Assembly: GCA_018712665.1 (NCBI GenBank) | Contig: DVGP01000186.1 | Coordinates: 1-9,232, forward strand | Direction of reading: 5' to 3' | DNA length: 9,232 nucleotides | Source: Candidatus Pelethomonas intestinigallinarum | Lineage (GTDB): Bacteria; Bacillota; Clostridia; Oscillospirales; Oscillospiraceae | Part shown: in pieces, positions 4,411-9,232 of the stretch | How positions within the stretch are numbered: position 1 is the first letter of the stretch | How the letters are laid out: each line of letters begins with the position of its first letter | The notes under the pieces: generated by a model | Database searches by the model: none | What the model was told of the DNA's origin: nothing | Seen by the model: the letters and a program-made list of their open reading frames with translations, nothing else | Made by a program: the position numbers and the translations under genes

Positions 4411-5742
4411 ATGAAAAGAACTCTTGCAATGTTCCTGGCGCTGATCCTGGCTCTCAGCCTGGTTGCCTGCGGCGGGAACAACACCACCGGCAACGACACC
4501 GCCGGGAACAACACCACTGCCAACGACACCACCGGAAATGACGCCGCCACCGACGACACCGCCGGCGGCGAGGCTTCCACCGTGGCCAACGCGGACAAGC
4601 CCCTGGTCTGGTTCAACCGCCAGCCCTCCAACAGCTCCACCGGCGAGCTGGACATGGCCGCTCTGAGCTTCAACGAGGATACATACTACGTTGGCTTCGA
4701 CGCCAACCAGGGCGCTGAGCTCCAGGGCCAGATGATCCGCGACTACATCGAGGCCAACATCGACGACATCGACCGCAACGGCGACGGCGTCATCGGCTAC
4801 GTGCTGGCCATCGGCGACATCGGCCACAACGACTCCATCGCCCGTACCCGCGGCGTCCGTGCCGCTCTGGGCACCGGCGTTGAGGTGGACGGCGCCATCA
4901 ACAGCGATCCTGTGGGCACCAACACCGACGGCTCCTCCACCATCGTGCAGGACGGCACCCTGGAGATCAACGGCACCACCTACACCGTCCGTGAGCTGGC
5001 CTCTCAGGAGATGAAGAACTCCTCCGGCGCCACTTGGGACGCCGCCACCGCCGGCAACGCCATCAACACCTGGTCCGCCTCCTTCGGCGATCAGATCGAC
5101 GTGATCGCCTCCAACAACGACGGCATGGGCATGGCTATGTTCAACGCCTGGTCCAGCGCCAACAGCGTCCCCACCTTCGGCTATGACGCCAACTCCGACG
5201 CTGTGGCCGCCATCGCCGACGGTTACGGCGGAACCATCAGCCAGCACGCCGATGTTCAGGCCTACCTGACCCTCCGTGTGCTGCGCAACGCCCTGGACGG
5301 CGTGGACATTGACACCGGTATCGGCACCGAGGACGACGCCGGCAACGTGCTCAGCGACGACGTGTTCTACTATGACGAGGCCTCCCGTTCCTACTACGCC
5401 CTGAACGTGGCCGTCACCGCGGAGAACTACGAGGACTTCCTGGACTCCACCGTGACCTACGCCCCCGTCTCCAACCAGCTGGACGCCACCGCCCACCCCA
5501 CCAAGAACGTGTGGCTGAACATCTACAACGCCGCTGATAACTTCCTCAGCGCCACCTATCAGCCCCTGCTGGAGAAGTACGACGACCTGCTGAACCTGAA
5601 TGTCGACTACATCGGCGGCGACGGCCAGACCGAGGCCAACATCACCAACCGTCTGGGCAACCCCGATCAGTACGACGCCTTCGCCATCAACATGGTGAAG
5701 ACCGACAACGCTGCCGCTTACACCGGCCTGCTCAGCCAGTGA
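4411..5742 (+). CDS. mglB: Galactose/glucose-binding lipoprotein, circularly permuted MglB
   Basis: 443 residues. Predicted lipid-anchored receptor delivering galactose, glucose or methyl-galactoside to the ABC transporter encoded downstream. ATG at 4411 follows AAGGAG by 7 bases. Signal peptide 1-19, lipobox LVAC with Cys20, Asn/Thr/Asp-rich linker 21-60. From residue 61 the sequence matches E. coli MglB, but from its middle: PLVWFNRQPS (Asn69 = Asn91), calcium-type loop DRNGDGVIG at 121-129, GHNDSIAR (His139, Asp141, Arg145 = His152, Asp154, Arg158), Trp209 = Trp183, ANND-like SNND (Asn236 = Asn211), FGYD (Asp259 = Asp236), GTISQ (Gln278 in place of Asn256). After a linker at about 347-365, residues 366-443 match the MglB N-terminus: LNIYNAADNF (Asp376 = Asp14, Phe378 = Phe16) and AFAINMV. 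About 39 extra residues lie between Arg145 and Trp209. Equivalences are by eye from known MglB structure. Confidence 0.92.
   Translation: MKRTLAMFLALILALSLVACGGNNTTGNDTAGNNTTANDTTGNDAATDDTAGGEASTVANADKPLVWFNRQPSNSSTGELDMAALSFNEDTYYVGFDANQGAELQGQMIRDYIEANIDDIDRNGDGVIGYVLAIGDIGHNDSIARTRGVRAALGTGVEVDGAINSDPVGTNTDGSSTIVQDGTLEINGTTYTVRELASQEMKNSSGATWDAATAGNAINTWSASFGDQIDVIASNNDGMGMAMFNAWSSANSVPTFGYDANSDAVAAIADGYGGTISQHADVQAYLTLRVLRNALDGVDIDTGIGTEDDAGNVLSDDVFYYDEASRSYYALNVAVTAENYEDFLDSTVTYAPVSNQLDATAHPTKNVWLNIYNAADNFLSATYQPLLEKYDDLLNLNVDYIGGDGQTEANITNRLGNPDQYDAFAINMVKTDNAAAYTGLLSQ
4474..4563 (+). repeat. Three 30-base tandem repeats in the receptor linker
   Basis: Codons 22-51 encode three successive 10-residue units: GNNTTGNDTA, GNNTTANDTT, GNDAATDDTA. 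They form the flexible, polar spacer between the lipid-modified Cys20 and the folded domain. Tandem units of this sort can gain or lose copies, which would alter tether length. Confidence 0.75.
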
Positions 5743-5752
5743 TTTGACTGCT

Positions 5753-5785
5753 CTCAGTCGGCGGATCCTGGATCCGCCGGCTGAG
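5753..5785 (+). repeat. 16-bp stem directly after the receptor gene
   Basis: CTCAGTCGGCGGATCC (5753-5768) pairs with GGATCCGCCGGCTGAG (5770-5785) with only one G-T pair. The centre is a single base, so the real loop would open a base pair or more. It starts 10 bases after the stop codon. No T run follows, so it looks more like a 3'-end stabiliser or partial attenuator than an efficient terminator. Confidence 0.7.
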
Positions 5786-5797
5786 GCGCAGCGGTGA

Positions 5798-5872
5798 GAT
5801 ATTAGGGAGAAGGAGTTCTTCGTTGGGGAGAAATGGTCTCTCCGTTCGGTGGAATGAATTCTCCCTAATATC
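5798..5872. repeat. 75-base element closed by a perfect 14-bp inverted repeat
   Basis: GATATTAGGGAGAA (5798-5811) and TTCTCCCTAATATC (5859-5872) are exact inverted copies. The enclosed 47 bases contain a further GGAGA/TCTCC hairpin (5827-5843) and partial pairing of TTCTTC with GGTGGAA. The outer arms are A/T-rich against a GC-rich background. It could be a structured RNA element in the operon transcript or a small non-autonomous repeat of MITE type; no flanking target duplication is obvious. Confidence 0.6.
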
Positions 5873-5887
5873 AATTTTCCCGGGGGA

Positions 5888-5910
5888 CGCCGCGCCCTCA
5901 CGGCGCGGCG
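5888..5910. repeat. GC-only 9-bp hairpin
   Basis: CGCCGCGCC (5888-5896) and GGCGCGGCG (5902-5910) form a perfect stem with a 5-base loop CTCAC. There is no T run after it, so it is not a standard terminator. Confidence 0.6.
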
Positions 5911-5929
5911 CGGAACCGGACCCACTGGA

Positions 5930-5984
5930 CCCTGTTTGAAAGATGTCAAACGCCTCCAGGCCCCTTTCCAATTTTCAAACAGGG
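5930..5984 (+). promoter_or_regulatory. Mutually exclusive hairpins upstream of mglA (attenuator-like)
   Basis: CCCTGTTTGAAA (5930-5941) can pair perfectly over 12 bp with TTTCAAACAGGG (5973-5984). The same left arm contains GTTTGA (5934-5939), which can instead pair with TCAAAC (5946-5951) in a small 6-bp hairpin with a 6-base loop. Both cannot form together. This is the geometry of a conformational switch, but no known riboswitch or T-box motif is recognised, and the outer hairpin has no T run. Confidence 0.45.
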
Positions 5985-6037
5985 CCCAGGCAGAAGCGGG
6001 AAGATTCTGATCGAGCTGAAACAACTAACATGGAAAC

Positions 6038-6042
6038 AGGAG
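6038..6042 (+). promoter_or_regulatory. Ribosome binding site that fixes the mglA start
   Basis: AGGAG ends 8 bases before the ATG at 6051. An upstream in-frame ATG at 6030 and an earlier one at 5943 lack a comparable site, and 5943 lies inside the inverted repeat 5930-5984. Confidence 0.75.
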
Positions 6043-6050
6043 TAACAAGA

Positions 6051-7559
6051 ATGGCAGAAACGAAAGACAATGTCGTCCTGTCGATCCGCGGTATGAGCAA
6101 GTCTTTCGGCCGGAACCGGGTGCTTGACCATATCAACCTGGATGTGAAGCGCGGCACGGTCATGGGGCTGATGGGCGAAAACGGCGCCGGCAAGTCCACC
6201 ATGATGAAGTGCCTGTTCGGCACCTACCAGAAGGATGAGGGAAAGATCTACTTAAACGGAAAGGAGATCAGCTTCTCCGGCCCGAAGGACGCCCTGGAGA
6301 ACGGGATCGCCATGGTCCACCAGGAGCTGAACCAGTGCCTGGAGCGGAACGTGGTGGACAACCTGTTCCTGGGGCGCTACCTCACCAACTCCGTTGGGGT
6401 CGTTGACGAGGGCGAAATGAAAAAGAAGGCCTCCGAGCTGTTCCGCAAGCTCGGCATGACCGTGAACCTGAACCAGCCCATGCGGAATATGTCCGTGTCC
6501 CAGCGGCAGATGTGCGAGATCGCCAAGGCCATCTCCTACAACGCACAGGTGATCGTTCTGGACGAGCCCACCTCCTCCCTGACGGTCCAGGAGGTGAACA
6601 AGCTCTTTGAAATGATGCGGATGCTGAAGGAGCAGGGCATCTCGCTGATCTACATCTCCCACAAGATGGACGAGATCTTCGAGATCTGCGACGAGATCTC
6701 GGTCCTCCGGGACGGCAAGCTGGTCATGACAAAGACGGCCAAGGACACCAGCATGAACGAGCTGATCACCGCCATGGTGGGCCGTTCCCTGGAGAGCCGC
6801 TTCCCGCCGGTGGACAACACGCCGGGGGACACCATCCTGTCCATCCAGCACCTGTCCACCAAGTACGCGCCCCACCTCCAGGATATTTCCTTTGACGTGC
6901 GGGAGGGCGAGATCTTCGGCCTGTACGGCCTGGTGGGCGCCGGACGGACGGAGCTGCTGGAGACGATCTTCGGCGTCCGGACCCGGGCGGCGGGCCGGGT
7001 GTATTTCAAGGACCGGCTCATGAATTTCAACAGCGCCAAGGAGGCCATTGAGCACGGCTTCGCCCTCATCACCGAGGAGCGCAAGGCCAACGGCCTGTTC
7101 TTGAAGTGCGACCTGACCTTCAACACCACCATCGCCAATCTGGACCAGTACAAGTCCGGCGTGGCCCTGTCCAACCAGAAGATGGTGAAGGCCACCAACA
7201 AGGAGATCAAGATCATGCATACCAAGTGCATGGGCCCCGACGACATGATCTCCAGCCTCTCCGGCGGCAACCAGCAGAAGGTCATCTTCGGCAAGTGGCT
7301 GGAGCGTGAGCCCCAGGTATTCATGATGGACGAGCCCACCCGCGGCATCGACGTGGGCGCCAAGTATGAGATCTACGAGCTGATCATCAACATGGCCAAG
7401 CAGGGCAAGACGATCATCGTCGTCTCCTCCGAGATGCCGGAGATCCTCGGCATCACCAATCGAATCGGCGTAATGTCCAACGGCTACCTCTCCGGGATCG
7501 TGAACACAAAGGAGACCAACCAGGAGGAGCTCTTGCGACTGAGTGCAAAATACCTATAA
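6051..7559 (+). CDS. mglA: Galactose/methyl-galactoside ABC transporter, double ATPase MglA
   Basis: 502 residues, close to E. coli MglA (506). It is the cytoplasmic energy unit of the importer and carries two fused nucleotide-binding domains. First domain: Walker A GENGAGKST at 42-50, signature in the MglA form SVSQRQ at 148-153, Walker B VIVLDEP at 167-173, His204 of the H-loop. Second domain: degenerate Walker A GLVGAGRTE at 293-301 (Arg where Lys is expected, as in this family), signature LSGGNQQ at 403-409, Walker B VFMMDEPTRGID at 423-434, and SSEMPE in place of the H-loop His. The C-terminus, NQEELLRLSAKYL, matches the MglA ending closely. The chosen ATG follows AGGAG by 8 bases. The permease gene starts 15 bases after the stop, so the two are translated from one message. 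Nothing in this subunit is unusual, in contrast to its two partners. Confidence 0.95.
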   Translation: MAETKDNVVLSIRGMSKSFGRNRVLDHINLDVKRGTVMGLMGENGAGKSTMMKCLFGTYQKDEGKIYLNGKEISFSGPKDALENGIAMVHQELNQCLERNVVDNLFLGRYLTNSVGVVDEGEMKKKASELFRKLGMTVNLNQPMRNMSVSQRQMCEIAKAISYNAQVIVLDEPTSSLTVQEVNKLFEMMRMLKEQGISLIYISHKMDEIFEICDEISVLRDGKLVMTKTAKDTSMNELITAMVGRSLESRFPPVDNTPGDTILSIQHLSTKYAPHLQDISFDVREGEIFGLYGLVGAGRTELLETIFGVRTRAAGRVYFKDRLMNFNSAKEAIEHGFALITEERKANGLFLKCDLTFNTTIANLDQYKSGVALSNQKMVKATNKEIKIMHTKCMGPDDMISSLSGGNQQKVIFGKWLEREPQVFMMDEPTRGIDVGAKYEIYELIINMAKQGKTIIVVSSEMPEILGITNRIGVMSNGYLSGIVNTKETNQEELLRLSAKYL

Positions 7560-7574
7560 CGGGAGAAATTGCAA

Positions 7575-9224
7575 ATGGGAAATACAAAGATTCTTACGGC
7601 TGATCAGGAGAGCCATCTCCGCCAGCCGATCGACGCGTATGTGGGAGATATTCAGGCAAAGATCGACGCCCTGCGGGCGGAGGGCACCGACAAGGTCCTC
7701 GACATCCAGAGCAGCATCGACAGCCTGAAGAGAGACCGCATCTATACCCAGCAGGAAAAGGCCGCCCGGCTCACCCAGCTGAAGGCTGAGCTGCAGAAGG
7801 CCAAGTCGGTGGAGGCCAGCCACAAGGATGAGGTGGCCAAGCTCATCGCCGACGCCGAGAACTATCTCAACGCCCACTTTGACAAGGAGTACTTCCAGCC
7901 GGTGGCCGCCAGCTGTGTTGAGGAAAAAGCCGCCGCCCAGGAGAAGTACAAGAGCACGGTGGCCCAGCTCAACAAGGAGCACCAGGAGACCCTGGCCAAG
8001 CTCAGCGACCAGAAGGAGATCAAGGACGAGAAGTACGTCCAGAAGAACCGGCTGTTCGACGCCAAGATGCAGCTGGCCAAGGACCTGCAGGCGGTGAAGG
8101 ACCGCCGGCACGCCGCCTATGACCACAAGTATCACCTCATCGACATGCTCCGCATGTCCAAGTTCACCTTCGGCCAGTCTATGGCCCAGCGGCTGGAGAA
8201 CTACCGCTACACCTTCAACCGCCGGGACTTCCTCCTCCGCAACGGCCTGTACCTGGCCATCATCGTTATCTTCATCGCCCTGTGCATCATCACTCCCATC
8301 GTCAAGGGCACTCCCCTGCTGACGGTGAACAATATCCTGAACATCCTCCAGCAGGCCTCCCCCAGAATGTTCCTGGCTCTGGGCGTGGCGGGGCTGATCC
8401 TGCTGGCCGGTACGGATCTGTCCATCGGCCGTATGGTGGGTATGGGCATGACCGCCGCCACCATCGTGATGCACCAGGGGATCAACACCGGCTCTGTCTT
8501 CGGACATGTCTTTGATTTTACCGGCCTCCCGATCATCGCCCGTGTGATCCTGGCCCTGGTGGTCTGCGTCGTCCTCTGCACCATTTTCACCACCATCGCC
8601 GGCTTCTTCACCGCCAAGTTCAAGATGCACCCCTTCATCTCCACCATGGCCAACATGCTGGTGATCTTCGGCCTGGTGACCTACTCCACCAAGGGCGTGT
8701 CCTTCGGCGGCATCGAGACGTCCATCCAGAACATGATCATGCCCCGGATCGGCAGATTCCCCACCATCATCCTGTGGGCGCTGGCGGCGGTGGTCATCGT
8801 GTGGTTCATCTGGAACAAGACCACTTTTGGTAAGAATCTGTTCGCCGTGGGCGGCAACGCCGAGGCAGCGGCAGTCTCCGGTATCTCCGTGTTCCGGGTG
8901 ACGGTGGGCGCCTTCGTTCTGGCGGGCATCCTGTATGGCTTCGGCTCCTGGCTGGAGTGCATCCGCATGTTCGGTTCCGGCTCCGCCGCTTACGGCCAGG
9001 GCTGGGAGATGGACGCCATCGCGGCCTGCGTGGTGGGCGGCATCTCCTTTACCGGCGGTATCGGCAAGATCTCCGGCGTAGTGGTGGGCGTGTTCATCTT
9101 CACCGCCCTGACCTACTCCCTGACCGTTCTGGGCATCGACACCAACCTGCAGTTCGTGTTCTCCGGCATCATCATTCTGGTGGCCGTTATGCTGGACTGC
9201 CTGAAGTACGTCCAGAAGAAGTAA
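7575..9224 (+). CDS. mglC: MglC-type galactoside permease with N-terminal coiled-coil-like extension
   Basis: 549 residues against about 336 for E. coli MglC. The membrane core, from about residue 223, follows MglC closely: ALGVAGLILLAGTDLSIGR at 268-286, the cytoplasmic NKTTFGKNLFAVGGNAEA at 414-431 (predicted ATPase-contact loop), DAIAACVVGGISFTGG at 480-495, and the C-terminal DCLKYVQKK. It should form the sugar channel in the membrane with MglA. The first ~215 residues are hydrophilic and rich in Lys, Glu, Gln and Ala, with predicted long helices at about 25-99 and 113-182 and a break near HFDKEYFQP. They contain no signal sequence and would be in the cytoplasm. ATG at 7575 follows GGGAG; a TTG at 7569 would add two residues. 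The core and its stop are complete. The extension's function is not recognised. Confidence 0.93.
   Translation: MGNTKILTADQESHLRQPIDAYVGDIQAKIDALRAEGTDKVLDIQSSIDSLKRDRIYTQQEKAARLTQLKAELQKAKSVEASHKDEVAKLIADAENYLNAHFDKEYFQPVAASCVEEKAAAQEKYKSTVAQLNKEHQETLAKLSDQKEIKDEKYVQKNRLFDAKMQLAKDLQAVKDRRHAAYDHKYHLIDMLRMSKFTFGQSMAQRLENYRYTFNRRDFLLRNGLYLAIIVIFIALCIITPIVKGTPLLTVNNILNILQQASPRMFLALGVAGLILLAGTDLSIGRMVGMGMTAATIVMHQGINTGSVFGHVFDFTGLPIIARVILALVVCVVLCTIFTTIAGFFTAKFKMHPFISTMANMLVIFGLVTYSTKGVSFGGIETSIQNMIMPRIGRFPTIILWALAAVVIVWFIWNKTTFGKNLFAVGGNAEAAAVSGISVFRVTVGAFVLAGILYGFGSWLECIRMFGSGSAAYGQGWEMDAIAACVVGGISFTGGIGKISGVVVGVFIFTALTYSLTVLGIDTNLQFVFSGIIILVAVMLDCLKYVQKK
7596..8159 (+). other. Region encoding the coiled-coil-like permease extension
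   Basis: Codons 8-195 of the permease. Charged heptad-like helices (for example AARLTQLKAELQKAK at 63-77 and KSTVAQLNKEHQETLAKL at 126-143) precede a Tyr/His/Arg-rich segment and an amphipathic stretch NRRDFLLRNGLYL that leads into the first membrane helix. Base composition and codon use match the core, so there is no sign of a recent fusion. Confidence 0.75.
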
Positions 9225-9232
9225 GACTTCTT

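Larger units (their letters stand above)
5743..6050 (+). other. Structured 308-base intergenic region within the Mgl operon
   Basis: No gene is supported here. The space between the receptor stop and the ATPase start holds four separate inverted repeats in order (5753-5785, 5798-5872, 5888-5910, 5930-5984), which are listed individually. No convincing sigma-A promoter was found inside it, so ATPase and permease are probably expressed by read-through or from a processed transcript. The usual effect of such an arrangement in binding-protein operons is more receptor than membrane complex. Confidence 0.6.

Noticed and set aside
4411..5742. Receptor gene as a truncated or frameshifted MglB pseudogene
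   Set aside because: The frame is complete, with signal peptide and lipobox; the segment missing at the front is present in full at the end with its ligand residues kept, so permutation explains it better than decay.
5744..5772. Internal promoter starting at TTGACT (5744-5749) after the receptor gene
   Set aside because: No acceptable -10 hexamer lies 16-18 bases downstream; the position falls inside a stable inverted repeat.
4393..6024. A very long open frame on the minus strand opposite the receptor gene
   Set aside because: It is rich in Val/Gly/Asp repeats as expected from the reverse of GC-biased codons, has no ribosome binding site or recognisable domain, and overlaps a fully supported gene.
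5943..6050. N-terminal extension of the ATPase from an upstream in-frame ATG
   Set aside because: The added residues do not match MglA, the start lies inside an inverted repeat, and the ATG at 6051 has the ribosome binding site and gives the normal family length.

Overview
The window looks like a chromosomal piece of a GC-rich, low-redundancy Gram-positive anaerobe, most likely an Oscillospiraceae-type Clostridium relative (Flavonifractor/Lawsonibacter/Oscillibacter-like). The evidence is strong AAGGAGG ribosome binding sites, a lipobox-anchored solute receptor, GC-rich codon use in every gene, and SH3-tailed wall-related proteins. The taxon is an inference; no marker gene is present.

Layout: (1) 2-469 (+), the 3' end of a membrane-anchored, probably extracytoplasmic protein. 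(2) 470-623, a convergent intergenic region with three perfect inverted repeats. (3) 624-1655 (-), an AlkZ/YcaQ-type winged-helix (HTH_42) protein with the QxQ motif of DNA glycosylases. (4) 1656-1824, a compact divergent promoter region. (5) 1825-3216 (+), a MATE-family efflux pump. (6) 3217-3417, a convergent region packed with hairpins and ending in a 15-bp terminator stem. (7) 3418-4155 (-), a leaderless Amidase_3-like cell-wall amidase with a C-terminal SH3 domain and no canonical first zinc histidine. (8) 4156-4410, a second divergent promoter region. (9) 4411-9224 (+), a three-gene galactose/methyl-galactoside (Mgl) ABC transporter operon: receptor lipoprotein, double ATPase, permease. 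The permease ends 8 bases before the window edge.

The main discovery is in the Mgl operon. The receptor lipoprotein is a circular permutation of MglB. It starts at the part of lobe 1 that carries the ligand Asn (E. coli Asn91), runs through the calcium loop, the His-x-Asp-x(3)-Arg motif, Trp183, Asn211 and Asp236 equivalents, and then appends the segment that is N-terminal in ordinary MglB (with the Asp14 and Phe16 equivalents) at its C-terminus. Spacings between these residues fit E. coli MglB closely on both sides of the join. The partner permease is also unusual: a complete MglC core preceded by about 215 charged, coiled-coil-like residues that MglC lacks. The ATPase between them is ordinary. 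Together this looks like a non-canonical Mgl system with a re-tethered receptor and an extra cytoplasmic arm.

The 308-base gap between receptor and ATPase genes holds four successive inverted repeats, including a 75-base element closed by a perfect 14-bp stem and a pair of mutually exclusive hairpins. This suggests RNA-level control that uncouples receptor synthesis from ATPase and permease synthesis. The AlkZ-like protein and MATE pump share a divergent promoter region and could form a DNA-damage/toxin-defence pair, but that is inference.
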